The translations under genes were made by a program, and so were the position numbers. The notes below the pieces were generated by a model, which did no database searches, was not told where the DNA came from, and saw only the letters and a list, made by a program, of their open reading frames with translations. A stretch of 64,000 nucleotides of DNA from Pseudomonas allokribbensis (GTDB taxonomy: Bacteria > Pseudomonadota > Gammaproteobacteria > Pseudomonadales > Pseudomonadaceae), in assembly GCF_014863605.1 (NCBI RefSeq), contig NZ_CP062252.1, forward strand, positions 3,109,001 through 3,173,000, given 5' to 3'. Positions 26,521 to 34,443 of the stretch are shown here, in pieces; the first letter of the stretch is position 1; each line of letters starts with the position of its first letter.

Positions 26521-27846
26521 ATGAGCGAAGCGCCTGCATTACGACGTTTATTGGTCGTCGACCCTTGTGACGACTGTCACCGATTACTGCCCGGTTTACG
26601 CGCTGTCGGCTGGGACGTAGACAGTTGCAGCCTGGAAAATGCCGCCGACCGCAGTTGCGATGTCGGCCTGCTGCGCTTGCAACCTTTTCACCTGGAACGT
26701 CCCGAGGCGGTCAAGGAACTGATCAGCCGCAGCGGCACCGAATGGATCGCCGTACTGAATCAGGAAGTGCTGCGCCTGCAGAATGTCGGGGATTTTGTCT
26801 GCGAATGGTTTTTCGACTTTCATACCTTGCCGTTCGACGTGTCGCGGGTGCAGGTCACCCTCGGCCGGGCGTTCGGCATGGCGCGCCTGCGTGGCCAGGG
26901 CACGATTCACGTTGATCAGCCGGAACACGAGTTGCTGGGTGACAGCAAACCGATTCGCGAGCTGCGCAAACTGCTGAGCAAACTCGCACCCACCGAGTCG
27001 CCGGTGCTGATTCGCGGCGAAAGCGGTACCGGTAAAGAACTGGTCGCCCGCACCTTGCATCGGCAATCGCAACGGCACAGCAAACCGTTCGTGGCCATCA
27101 ACTGCGGGGCGATTCCCGAACATCTGATACAGTCCGAGCTGTTCGGCCACGAAAAAGGCGCGTTCACCGGCGCCCATCAGCGCAAGGTCGGACGCATCGA
27201 GGCCGCCAACGGCGGCACCCTGTTTCTGGACGAAATCGGTGATTTGCCGCTGGAACTGCAAGCCAATCTGCTGCGCTTCCTCCAGGAAAAACACATCGAG
27301 CGAGTCGGCGGCAGCCAGCCAATCCCGGTGGATGTCCGGGTATTGGCGGCCACCCACGTCGACCTGGAAGCCGCGATCGAGAAAAAACGCTTCCGTGAGG
27401 ACTTGTACTACCGGCTGAATGTGCTGCAAGTCGTGACCGCGCCATTACGTGAGCGCCATGGCGACCTGTCGATGCTGGCCAACCACTTTTCCCATTTCTA
27501 CAGCCATGAAACCGGCCGTCGTCCGCGCAGTTTCAGCGAAGACGCCTTGATCGCCATGGGTAAACACGACTGGCCGGGCAATGTCCGTGAGCTGGCCAAC
27601 CGTGTACGCCGGGGCTTGGTGCTGGCCGAAGGGCGGCAGATCGAGGCCCGTGACCTGGGGCTGATCAGCCAACAGTCGATTGCCACACCGATGGGCACCC
27701 TCGAAGACTACAAGACCCGGGCCGAACGCCAGGCGTTGTGCGATGTGTTGAACCGGCACAGCGACAACCTCAGCGTGGCCGCCAAAGTGCTGGGGGTTTC
27801 ACGGCCGACGTTCTACCGCTTGCTGCATAAACACCAGATCCGCTAG
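26521..27846 (+). CDS. Sigma-54-dependent enhancer-binding regulator (candidate fap regulator)
   Basis: 441 residues in three parts. Residues 1-130 are a receiver-like domain (LRRLLVVDPCDDCHRLLPGL) without a convincing phosphoacceptor pocket, similar in layout to the VpsR type. Residues 137-370 are the AAA+ domain: Walker A GESGTGKE at 166-173, sigma-54 contact loop GAFTGA at 213-218, Walker B TLFLDEIGD near 233-241. The C-terminus has a Fis-type helix-turn-helix (LSVAAKVLGVSRPTFYRLLHKH). It activates promoters with sigma-54. It faces the fap operon across a shared terminator, and the fap promoter region has a -24/-12-like element, so fap is the obvious candidate target. Confidence 0.85.
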   Translation: MSEAPALRRLLVVDPCDDCHRLLPGLRAVGWDVDSCSLENAADRSCDVGLLRLQPFHLERPEAVKELISRSGTEWIAVLNQEVLRLQNVGDFVCEWFFDFHTLPFDVSRVQVTLGRAFGMARLRGQGTIHVDQPEHELLGDSKPIRELRKLLSKLAPTESPVLIRGESGTGKELVARTLHRQSQRHSKPFVAINCGAIPEHLIQSELFGHEKGAFTGAHQRKVGRIEAANGGTLFLDEIGDLPLELQANLLRFLQEKHIERVGGSQPIPVDVRVLAATHVDLEAAIEKKRFREDLYYRLNVLQVVTAPLRERHGDLSMLANHFSHFYSHETGRRPRSFSEDALIAMGKHDWPGNVRELANRVRRGLVLAEGRQIEARDLGLISQQSIATPMGTLEDYKTRAERQALCDVLNRHSDNLSVAAKVLGVSRPTFYRLLHKHQIR

Positions 27847-27875
27847 GGCGCGGTGCTTCTTCCGGCAAGAAGCTG

Positions 27876-27914
27876 AAAAGGCCCGCTGCGATGCAAGTCG
27901 CAGCGGGCCTTTTC
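27876..27914. terminator. Bidirectional terminator between the regulator and fapF
   Basis: Long stem AAAAGGCCCGCTGCGA / TCGCAGCGGGCCTTTT with a TGCAAG loop, between convergent genes. Confidence 0.92.
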
Positions 27915-27927
27915 ATAGTGTCGCGGT

Positions 27928-29235
27928 TTAGAAGTAGTACGGGAATTTCAGGCTGAAGGAAAAGTCCGGGGCATCGTCGGTCATGCCGATGGACAGGTTG
28001 GGTACGATGGTCAGGTTGTCGGTGGCCGCAATGGTCATGCCGACGTTGAAGTAACCGGCGTTGGCGTCACTGGACACCACAGATTCCCAGTCCGCGCCAT
28101 CCTGTTTCAACTTGCTCTTGCGTTGTACAAGGTCAGAGACCGAGAACGACATACTCATTTTTTCGTTCAGTGCGAAGGCTATGCCTGCGCCGATCTGGAA
28201 GCTGTCGCCGATACGGACCTTGCCCGGGGTTTTCTGGTTGACCGTGGAACTGATGTCGTCAAACGATTCCTCCAGGTTGTGGGTGTAGGACAAGCTGCCG
28301 AACAACACGGCCGGGTCAAACGTCTTGACCAGCGAAACCCCCGGGGTGATCGACCAGACGCCGTTGCCGGTCGGCAGGGTGTCAGGCACGAACAGGTTGG
28401 TGTTGGCGTCGGTCTGACGCAGCTTGATACCGAACGGGTCCTTGCCGGTCGGGGCTTTCACCCGCAGGGTGACCACCGCGTCCGGGGTGTTGGCCGACTC
28501 GTCCAGGAACTTGTAGGCGATGCCGAAGTTGACGTCGCCAATGGTCGGATCCCGCGAAACATCCTGTTCCGTGGTGACGTTGGCTGCGCCCTGATTGCCG
28601 CCGCCCGACTGATAAGTCGAATCGCGATACACGACCGGCACGTTCACGTCGAACTGCCAGCGGTTATCGAAGTTGTAGCGGCCCGTCAGGTCGAGGGTCC
28701 AGGTATCGGCCTTGATCCGGTCGAGGTTGATGTTGCCCAGAAAGATCGAGTCCAGTGCCAGGAAGCCGTTGAGAATCAGCTGGCGAGTGTCATAACGCGA
28801 ATAGGTTATGCCGGTTTCAAAGCTGAACTTGCCGCCGCCAAAGAAGCCGCTGGCCTCGTCGTACAGGTTGGACACACTCTGTGCAGGTTGCGAATCGTCG
28901 GCAAGCGACTGGCCGTAAGAAGCGCCACTGCCCCCGGCGGCGCCCCCCGACGCTGCTGCGGCCCCGGTACCGGTGGCCACTTTCGGATTGCCTTTCATGT
29001 CGGCTGGCGATTTGGCCAGGCGTTTCGGTGGTGGGGAAGCTGGTTGATCTTCGACCTGGCGGACCCGTTGCTCGAGTACCGCCAGGGCTTTTTGTTGTAC
29101 TTCGTATCGTTGCTTCAGCTCCAGAAGTTCCTGTTTCAGGGTCTCCACATCCGCATCGGGTGCTGCTTGCAGCATCGCCGCGGGTAGAAGAGTACTCAAA
29201 CATACAGCGGCACGCAGTGATACTGATCGATACAT
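27928..29235 (-). CDS. fapF: FapF, outer-membrane amyloid secretion channel
   Basis: 435 residues, last gene of the fap operon. A signal peptide ([20 protein letters not shown], cleavage after LQA) is followed by a coiled coil ([20 protein letters not shown], about residues 30-63), a Gly/Ala/Ser-rich linker with a [10 protein letters not shown] segment, and a beta-barrel that starts near [15 protein letters not shown] and ends [10 protein letters not shown] with a C-terminal Phe. FapF trimers form the pore through which FapC, FapB and FapE leave the cell; the coiled coil and plug helix gate it. Length matches known FapF proteins. Confidence 0.92.
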   Translation of the reverse strand: MYRSVSLRAAVCLSTLLPAAMLQAAPDADVETLKQELLELKQRYEVQQKALAVLEQRVRQVEDQPASPPPKRLAKSPADMKGNPKVATGTGAAAASGGAAGGSGASYGQSLADDSQPAQSVSNLYDEASGFFGGGKFSFETGITYSRYDTRQLILNGFLALDSIFLGNINLDRIKADTWTLDLTGRYNFDNRWQFDVNVPVVYRDSTYQSGGGNQGAANVTTEQDVSRDPTIGDVNFGIAYKFLDESANTPDAVVTLRVKAPTGKDPFGIKLRQTDANTNLFVPDTLPTGNGVWSITPGVSLVKTFDPAVLFGSLSYTHNLEESFDDISSTVNQKTPGKVRIGDSFQIGAGIAFALNEKMSMSFSVSDLVQRKSKLKQDGADWESVVSSDANAGYFNVGMTIAATDNLTIVPNLSIGMTDDAPDFSFSLKFPYYF

Positions 29236-29280
29236 GAATAAGCCGTCCCTTTAAGCCCAATGATCGAGACTCAGCGTAGT

Positions 29281-30027
29281 TCAATATCCGATATTGCGTA
29301 GTGCTCTGAGTTGACTCAAATTGCAGTCAAGTGCGCCGGCACTCATGCCGTTATTGCTAAGGACAACATTGAGTTGCGTCAGGTTGTTGACGACGTTTGC
29401 GTTACCGAGCAAACGGGTGTTTTGCAGCAGCCCGCCCTGGGCTACCTGTTGCAGGGCTGTGCCCTGATTGCCTGCGGCCTGGATGGCCATTTGCACGCCA
29501 CCACCGGTGGCCGAAACGGCGACGCTGCCGGCGGCATTACTGCCGGAAATCGTTTGTCCGGCCATCAAGGCTTGCCCTTGAGCCGGTATCAGCGCCGGTG
29601 CCTGGTTGGCTTCCGAAACGTTGATCGCAACGTTGTTGTAGGCCGAGTTGCCGTCGCCGGCGGCGCGAACGCTTTGTGTCACGCCTTGGGAACTGTTGAG
29701 TCCTGCGCCACCAATGACTGAGCCGGTACCCGTTTGCAGGGTGCTGCCGTTACCGGTTTCCTTGATGGTCGAGACATAGAATTCGGGTTTTACGGTTGCT
29801 GCCTGTAGTTGCATCGCGGTTGAGGCCCCGATCAGATCTCCGCTGGCGTTGCGCCAGGTACTGCTCATGACGATGCCGAAGCTGATGATTCGCCCCGGCA
29901 TGACATAACGACCGCGAAGCTGTGACAGCTCCGAGTCCTGGATTTCGATGGGTTTGAATCCTGCATTGGCATAGCCTGAAGCACTCGCTGCCAGGCAGGC
30001 AGCGGCCAGCCAGTATGAGGTTTTCAT
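29281..30027 (-). CDS. fapE: FapE, minor amyloid-associated protein
   Basis: 248 residues from the ATG at 30027, which has GGAG seven bases upstream; the frame is open six codons further. The signal peptide is MKTSYWLAAACLAASASGYA with cleavage near NAG. The mature protein is rich in Asn, Gln, Gly, Ala and Ser with repeat-like NAGQ/NNLTQLNVV stretches and ends DCNLSQLRALRNIGY. FapE is exported and found as a minor fibril component. It is placed between fapD and fapF exactly as in other pseudomonads. Confidence 0.88.
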   Translation of the reverse strand: MKTSYWLAAACLAASASGYANAGFKPIEIQDSELSQLRGRYVMPGRIISFGIVMSSTWRNASGDLIGASTAMQLQAATVKPEFYVSTIKETGNGSTLQTGTGSVIGGAGLNSSQGVTQSVRAAGDGNSAYNNVAINVSEANQAPALIPAQGQALMAGQTISGSNAAGSVAVSATGGGVQMAIQAAGNQGTALQQVAQGGLLQNTRLLGNANVVNNLTQLNVVLSNNGMSAGALDCNLSQLRALRNIGY

Positions 30028-30071
30028 CTGCTGCTCCCGGGACATCCAGCCCCATTCTTTATAATCGGCGA

Positions 30072-30752
30072 TTAAAAGAAGTCGCTCTGTATGAACCCGA
30101 AGTCCATCAATTCAGCATCTTTGACGGGGTTGAAGTTATCCAGCTTGTTCTTGGCGGTCAGCGGTGCCGGAGGACTGCGTAATGCATTGGTCTTGTCGTA
30201 TCCGGGGCCGACGATGGCAAAGACAATGCCGTTCCAACCTTTGACAAAGTCATCATGTTTGTAGCGTTTATGGCCGAGAACCGGGTCTCCGATGTAAACC
30301 CAATCCTTGTCCGCTCGCTGCAGCACGACGAAATGCTTGTAGCCGCGAATTTCCATCAGTACCACCACCGGGATAGTGACCGCGTCGAGTTTTTCCGGTG
30401 GGATCTTGTAGCCCCTGGCGCGCATGCCGATGCTTTCTATGTAGCGCTTCATGTCCAGCATGGAAAAACCTTGAGTACGGACAAGGTCCTGGTCAGCGTT
30501 GACCAGCATGCCTTTGATGATGTGCTCTTCATCGACGTCGAGCCAATAAGCCTGGCGCAGTACCGTAGCCAGTGCGGCGGCGCCGCAGCTGAAATCGGTT
30601 TTTTGTTCGACGATGTCGGAAAACTTGCGCTCACGAATGCTTTGCACGTTTTTGTAGACCAGTACGCCACCGGGCAGGGCAGCCACGGGCATCTGGGCAG
30701 CCTGGGTCAGACCAGAGAGGCAAAGCAGGGCGAGGAGGGCAGTCTTACGCAT
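30072..30752 (-). CDS. fapD: FapD, C39-family cysteine peptidase of the fap system
   Basis: 226 residues with a signal peptide (MRKTALLALLCLSGLTQAAQ). The C39 papain-like triad is present: Cys56 in TDFSCGAAALATVLRQ, His140 in RGYKHFVVLQR and Asp156 in YIGDPVLG. FapD is needed for secretion or processing of the amyloid subunits in the periplasm. It lies 63 bases downstream of fapC with a hairpin between. The same peptidase family occurs in the GNAT fusion protein at 50-51 kb. Confidence 0.92.
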   Translation of the reverse strand: MRKTALLALLCLSGLTQAAQMPVAALPGGVLVYKNVQSIRERKFSDIVEQKTDFSCGAAALATVLRQAYWLDVDEEHIIKGMLVNADQDLVRTQGFSMLDMKRYIESIGMRARGYKIPPEKLDAVTIPVVVLMEIRGYKHFVVLQRADKDWVYIGDPVLGHKRYKHDDFVKGWNGIVFAIVGPGYDKTNALRSPPAPLTAKNKLDNFNPVKDAELMDFGFIQSDFF

Positions 30753-30778
30753 GATCGATACGCCTTTGCGGACTGAGG

Positions 30779-30801
30779 AAAAGCCCCGTTTCCGGGGCTT
30801 T
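30779..30801 (-). terminator. Intra-operon hairpin between fapC and fapD, possible partial terminator
   Basis: On the minus strand AAAGCCCCG / CGGGGCTTT forms a nine-base stem with a GAAA tetraloop, followed by only one further T before CC. The short T run suggests a leaky terminator or a 3'-end stabiliser for the fapABC part of the transcript. Confidence 0.6.
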
Positions 30802-30815
30802 CGTTTCGATCGCGA

Positions 30816-31838
30816 TTACATGCAGGCTTTGCAACCTGCAGCGATGGACAGCGAGTTGCTTTGTTGGTTGCCAACGCCAGCAGCGTTGTTGAAGCCACCG
30901 TTACCCGACCAGCCATTGCCAACGTTGGTCATGCTGGCATTGTTGGTGACAGGGTTTTTCCAGCCGTCTGGGGTCATCACTTGTTGAGTGGTTACGCCAG
31001 CCAGACCGAAGACACCCACGGCAACGAAGTCAGATTTCTGATCTTTGCCGCCGCCGTTGCCGCCATGGCCACGGTCGTCGTTGCCATAACCGCCGTGACC
31101 ATGACCATGATCATCGTCTTTGGTGGTTGCGGTGCCTGCAGCTACGAATACGCCGCCTGCGGTAAATGTGCCAGTAAGCGTATCTTTTTTGTAGGTCTGG
31201 GTGCCGTTGTTGGCCACTTGCAGACCGGTGGTGCTTTGGTTGGCGGCGGCAGCGGCTTGCGCTACACGACCACCGGACACAGCGATTGCCAGGTTGTTTT
31301 TCTGTTGGTTGAAGTTGCCGGCAGCGTTGTTCACGCCAATGTTACCCGAGCCGCTGTTGCCGACGTTGTTCAGGCCGGCGTTGGCAGTGCTGGAGTAGTT
31401 GGCGACACCGTTGTTGGTGTTGACTTGAGTCGCGCTGGAGGCGGATACGGCGGAGCCGAAGATGAAGCTTTCGTCAGCGGTTGCCAGAGCAGCGGCGTTG
31501 TCTTGTTGGTTGCCATCGCCAGCGGCGTTGTTCACCCCGATGTTGCCGTTGGCGCCATTGACGGCATTACTCACGCCAGCGTTGTTTTGGGTGCCCTGGT
31601 TCAACACGGTGTTACCGCTGTTGTTTTGCACATCAAGCACTGCGGCACCGGCGCCTGCGCCGATTTGCAGCAGTTCTTCCAGGGTTGGGCCTTTTGGATC
31701 ATGGTCATGACCATGTCCATTGCCGTGCCCGTTACCATGACCGTGATTGTCATCATCACGACCGCCTGCCTGTGCTGCGATTGCCATCACTGCTGCGAGA
31801 GCGAAAACCAGTGGTTTGAGGGCCATTGTAGGTTTCAT
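30816..31838 (-). CDS. fapC: FapC, major functional amyloid subunit
   Basis: 340 residues. Signal peptide MKPTMALKPLVFALAAVMAI (cleavage after AQA). Three imperfect amyloid repeats contain GNIGVNNAAGDGNQQDN (about 98-114), GNIGVNNAAGNFNQQKN (165-181) and GNGGFNNAAGVGNQQSN (312-328). Between repeats 2 and 3 is a long linker. Two His/Gly/Asp-rich tracts flank them: residues 31-47 and 243-262. The C-terminus has the conserved CxxC (CKAC, 336-339). FapC polymerises outside the cell into the fibrils that stiffen biofilms. GGAG precedes the ATG. It is longer than the short UK4 type because of the linkers, similar to the length reported for P. aeruginosa. Confidence 0.93.
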   Translation of the reverse strand: MKPTMALKPLVFALAAVMAIAAQAGGRDDDNHGHGNGHGNGHGHDHDPKGPTLEELLQIGAGAGAAVLDVQNNSGNTVLNQGTQNNAGVSNAVNGANGNIGVNNAAGDGNQQDNAAALATADESFIFGSAVSASSATQVNTNNGVANYSSTANAGLNNVGNSGSGNIGVNNAAGNFNQQKNNLAIAVSGGRVAQAAAAANQSTTGLQVANNGTQTYKKDTLTGTFTAGGVFVAAGTATTKDDDHGHGHGGYGNDDRGHGGNGGGKDQKSDFVAVGVFGLAGVTTQQVMTPDGWKNPVTNNASMTNVGNGWSGNGGFNNAAGVGNQQSNSLSIAAGCKACM

Positions 31839-31906
31839 GGTGTTTCTCCGTGCTTATTAGTTGGTTAAGTGTTGGTACTTTCTAATTGCACTGCTTTTTA
31901 TTTGGG

Positions 31907-32479
31907 TCAGTCAGCGACCCGGATGCTCAGGGTGTTAGCCATTCGGTTCCCCACCCCGGCACTCTGGTTCACCTGGATTACCCCTCGGCTGCCGGTGAAG
32001 GCCTGATCACTTGTCGTGACCTGGCGACTGCCGGGTGAGGTACCAGTTGCTCCTGAGCTCGGTAACAACGCCACGTTCTGTTGCGAAAGGGCGCTATCGT
32101 CAACGCTCTGCGGCGCAGCACTGATGCTGATGCGCATGGCGTTGGCCATCTGGTTGTTGGCCCCGGAACCCTGGTTCACGCCCAGTGCACCGTTGCCGTT
32201 ACTGAATGAGGTGCCGCCGATGGTGGAACTCGCGTTGATCGAGCGGTCGGCGGGGGTATCGAGTTTCTGGTGAATGGTGGTGGTGGCGCTGGCCGACGTG
32301 CCGATGGCAATCGACTTGACGTTGGTCTGTTGCTGTTGGTCGCCGGCGGCCTGGTTGACGTTGAAGTTGCCGTTGTACTGCACGCCGGAGTTCTGAATGT
32401 TGGCGCTGTCCACGGCGCTCGGATCGGCCATGACGCTGGTGCAGCCAAGCAGAGCAAGCAGGAGCAGGGAACGATTCAT
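31907..32479 (-). CDS. fapB: FapB, amyloid nucleator subunit
   Basis: 190 residues with a signal peptide (MNRSLLLLALLGCTSVMADP). Three FapC-like repeats can be seen: NGNFNVNQAAGDQQQQTN, NGALGVNQGSGANNQMAN and RGVIQVNQSAGVGNRMAN, the last near the C-terminus. FapB is thought to seed FapC polymerisation. Its start lies one base after the fapA stop, so translation of the two is coupled. There is a 68-base gap to fapC with no recognisable signal. Confidence 0.9.
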   Translation of the reverse strand: MNRSLLLLALLGCTSVMADPSAVDSANIQNSGVQYNGNFNVNQAAGDQQQQTNVKSIAIGTSASATTTIHQKLDTPADRSINASSTIGGTSFSNGNGALGVNQGSGANNQMANAMRISISAAPQSVDDSALSQQNVALLPSSGATGTSPGSRQVTTSDQAFTGSRGVIQVNQSAGVGNRMANTLSIRVAD

Positions 32480-32480
32480 C

Positions 32481-32930
32481 TTATTGGCCTCCGGCCATGC
32501 GGGTCAGCGGAGCCAGACCGGTGCTGAGGGAGCGGTTGATGGTGTTGGAAATCGTGCCACCGCTACCGCCGCCATGACCGGCTCCCATGCCGGGCAGACC
32601 GTTTGGATTGGTCAAGACGTTGGTGCCGGGCAGGCTTGACCCTACGGCCATGTTTCCGCGAATGGATGCACCACTGGCTACACTGGCAAATTCACCGTCA
32701 CTGAGTTCGGTGCTGGTCATTGCCTGGTCGATACGGCCGGAAGGGTTGGCATTCACGGTGGTCGGGTAGGGGTCTTTGCCGGGAGCGCTGCGTCCGATGG
32801 GGATGGGCTGGACGTCGCGATTGAGCACGATCACGCCATTGCCTTCGGCCTGAACGTTGAAACTGAGGAAAGTGCTGGCAGCTGATCCGATCAGCAGAAG
32901 GCAAGTGAAGGCTTTATTGAAATTTCCCAC
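32481..32930 (-). CDS. fapA: FapA, periplasmic chaperone-like protein of the fap system
   Basis: 149 residues, first gene of the operon, starting with GTG at 32930 (AAGGA ten bases upstream). A signal peptide (MGNFNKAFTCLLLIGSAAST) precedes a Gly/Asn/Ser/Pro-rich, probably disordered mature part with DRDVQ-like and GMGAGHGGGSGGT segments. FapA keeps FapC soluble in the periplasm and affects the FapB/FapC ratio in fibrils. The promoter region upstream has sigma-54-like and inverted-repeat elements. Confidence 0.88.
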   Translation of the reverse strand: MGNFNKAFTCLLLIGSAASTFLSFNVQAEGNGVIVLNRDVQPIPIGRSAPGKDPYPTTVNANPSGRIDQAMTSTELSDGEFASVASGASIRGNMAVGSSLPGTNVLTNPNGLPGMGAGHGGGSGGTISNTINRSLSTGLAPLTRMAGGQ

Positions 32931-32983
32931 GGCGGCAATTCCTTCTTCAGTGGGCTGGGCCTGGTCAGCGTTGTGAAGGAGAG

Positions 32984-32999
32984 AGCGAAAGCTGTGCCG
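32984..32999 (-). promoter_or_regulatory. Candidate sigma-54 (-24/-12) promoter of the fap operon
   Basis: Read on the minus strand the sequence is CGGCACAGCTTTCGCT. The invariant GG and GC are ten bases apart and the -24 block GGCAC is perfect; the -12 block reads TCGC where TTGC is the consensus. Predicted start of transcription is near 32973, giving a leader of about 43 bases before fapA. Confidence 0.6.
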
Positions 33000-33062
33000 C
33001 TTTTTAAATATTCAAGGATCTCAATGGGTTGGATGGATGGCGTGCAGCCTTGATACAAAAGC

Positions 33063-33080
33063 TGTTTCACGATTGAAACA
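33063..33080. promoter_or_regulatory. Candidate enhancer site 1 (perfect inverted repeat TGTTTCA-N4-TGAAACA)
   Basis: Perfect 7-base arms with a CGAT spacer, centred about 100 bases upstream of the predicted fap transcription start, a typical distance for an enhancer-binding protein site. Confidence 0.55.
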
Positions 33081-33144
33081 ACCCCCTGTCGGTGCAGGTG
33101 GCTATAGTCGTTGCAAAGCTCTGGAACAAGGGTTTGCGAGCATG

Positions 33145-33162
33145 TGTTTCACAGGCGTAACA
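33145..33162. promoter_or_regulatory. Candidate enhancer site 2 (degenerate copy of the same inverted repeat)
   Basis: TGTTTCA-CAGG-CGTAACA, five of seven matches in the second arm, centred 82 bases from site 1, which is close to eight helical turns. A further TGTTTCA half-site is at 33219-33225. The rest of 32931-33276 holds no gene that I can support. Confidence 0.45.
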
Positions 33163-33276
33163 AATCGGATGACAAAGCGATGAAGGCCGTTGAGACGGGC
33201 ACTTTGCACCCGAGGGAGTGTTTCAGGATCGGACACTTTGGCCCCAAAGCAGGGGAAACCTACCCGGGAAACGGGG

Positions 33277-33801
33277 TCAGCCTTGCAGCAGGTTTCGCAC
33301 GGCGTCGAAAGCTTGAATCTGCCGTGCGGCCCAGTCGCCCTGAATGATCCGGACCGGTTGGCGATGCTGCTCCAGCCAGGCCTTTGTGGCGTCGTAGAAC
33401 GCCAGTCGTTCACTCAGCTGCGGCTGGCAGCGTTGGCCATCGTCGGTCCACTCGATCTGCTCCGGGGAGAGCAACAGGTGCAGGTCGTAATGGCGGGCCA
33501 AAAGCTCCGTTTCCAGCCAGGCCGGGCAGTCACCGAACAGCGTCTGGCTCCACAACATGTTGCTCAACAGGTGCGTGTCGAGGATCAGCAGCGGCGGTTG
33601 TTGCGCTCGTGCGTCGTCTTCCCATTGCAACTGGCCGCGAGCGATCTCGGGGATATCGGCGAGGCAGGTGTCCCGTGGATTCTGCTCGATGAACCAGCGC
33701 ACGTACTCGTCTACTCGCAGGCCGCCGAACTGTTGCTGGAGCCCGGCCGCCAGCCAGCTCTTGCCGCTGGACTCCGGCCCGGTGAGGACGACGACTTTCA
33801 T
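33277..33801 (-). CDS. NadR-like AAA kinase, probable nicotinamide riboside kinase
   Basis: 174 residues from the ATG at 33801. The P-loop is MKVVVLTGPESSGKSWL (Lys14), followed by VDEYVRWFIEQNP and LDTHLLSNMLWSQTLFG, the pattern of the ribosylnicotinamide kinase domain of NadR. It lacks the NadR repressor and NMN-adenylyltransferase domains, so it would phosphorylate imported nicotinamide riboside to NMN. Its start overlaps the pnuC stop (ATGA), which strongly supports a salvage operon: import by PnuC, trapping by this kinase. Confidence 0.8.
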   Translation of the reverse strand: MKVVVLTGPESSGKSWLAAGLQQQFGGLRVDEYVRWFIEQNPRDTCLADIPEIARGQLQWEDDARAQQPPLLILDTHLLSNMLWSQTLFGDCPAWLETELLARHYDLHLLLSPEQIEWTDDGQRCQPQLSERLAFYDATKAWLEQHRQPVRIIQGDWAARQIQAFDAVRNLLQG

Positions 33802-34361
33802 GTGCGCAACGCCGGATCGGCGCGCCATTCCCGCCAGCCCAGCACCGCGATCAGGGTGAACAAGGCGTACAACGCTGCGGTGAGGTAAAGCGCCTTATAA
33901 AGGAACAGGCCGACGAAGATCACATCCAGCACGAACCACAATGCCCAGCATTGCAGGCGCTTGTGGGCCATCCAGAATTGCGCGACGAGGCTGAAACCGG
34001 TCAGTGCGGCGTCGAGCCAGGGTTGCGCGGCATCGGTCCAGTGCGCCATGGCGGCGCCCAGCAGCAGACTGCCGACGCTGCCAATGGCCAGCCCTTTGAG
34101 GATTGACGGCGTGTCGAGCCGGCTGACCTGGCGGCCGTCATGCATCGTCCCGGCCCGGGTCCATTGCCACCAGCCGTAGACTTGCAGGGCGGCGTAGACC
34201 ACCTGCAGCAACATGTCCGAATACAGCTTCACCTCGAAGAAGACCCAGCTGTAGAGCAACACCATGACCAGCCCGATCGGCCAACACCAGGGATTCTGTT
34301 TGACCGTCAGCCAGACGGCGATCACACCGAGGGCGGCGGCAAACAGTTCGAGCCCGGACAT
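33798..34361 (-). CDS. pnuC: Nicotinamide riboside transporter PnuC
   Basis: 187 residues with seven hydrophobic segments. PnuC landmarks are WLTVKQNPWCWPIGLVMVLL, YGWWQW and the LQCWALWFVLDVIFVGLFLYK region containing the Trp/Asn-rich substrate site. It facilitates diffusion of nicotinamide riboside across the inner membrane, driven by phosphorylation inside. AAGGA precedes the ATG at 34361. Translationally coupled with the downstream kinase. Confidence 0.9.
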   Translation of the reverse strand: MSGLELFAAALGVIAVWLTVKQNPWCWPIGLVMVLLYSWVFFEVKLYSDMLLQVVYAALQVYGWWQWTRAGTMHDGRQVSRLDTPSILKGLAIGSVGSLLLGAAMAHWTDAAQPWLDAALTGFSLVAQFWMAHKRLQCWALWFVLDVIFVGLFLYKALYLTAALYALFTLIAVLGWREWRADPALRT

Positions 34362-34403
34362 GCAAGATCCTTGGAGGGAGTAAAAGAGGGGGCGGATTGT
34401 ACC

Positions 34404-34434
34404 CAAAAACCTGTGGGAGTGAGCCTCCCACAGG
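34404..34434 (-). terminator. Terminator of the chemoreceptor gene
   Basis: Perfect ten-base stem CCTGTGGGAG / CTCCCACAGG with a five-base loop; followed on the minus strand by TTTTTGGG. Hairpins of this CTGTGGGAG type recur in P. fluorescens genomes. Confidence 0.8.
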
Positions 34435-34443
34435 GTGAGAACG

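Noticed and set aside
30816..31838. Repeated DNA that might suggest a CRISPR-like or tandem array
   Set aside because: The repeats are imperfect, unequally spaced and encode the amyloid repeats of FapC.
34404..34434. REP-type mobile repeat
   Set aside because: Only one copy is in the window and its position after the chemoreceptor stop with a T tract explains it as a terminator.
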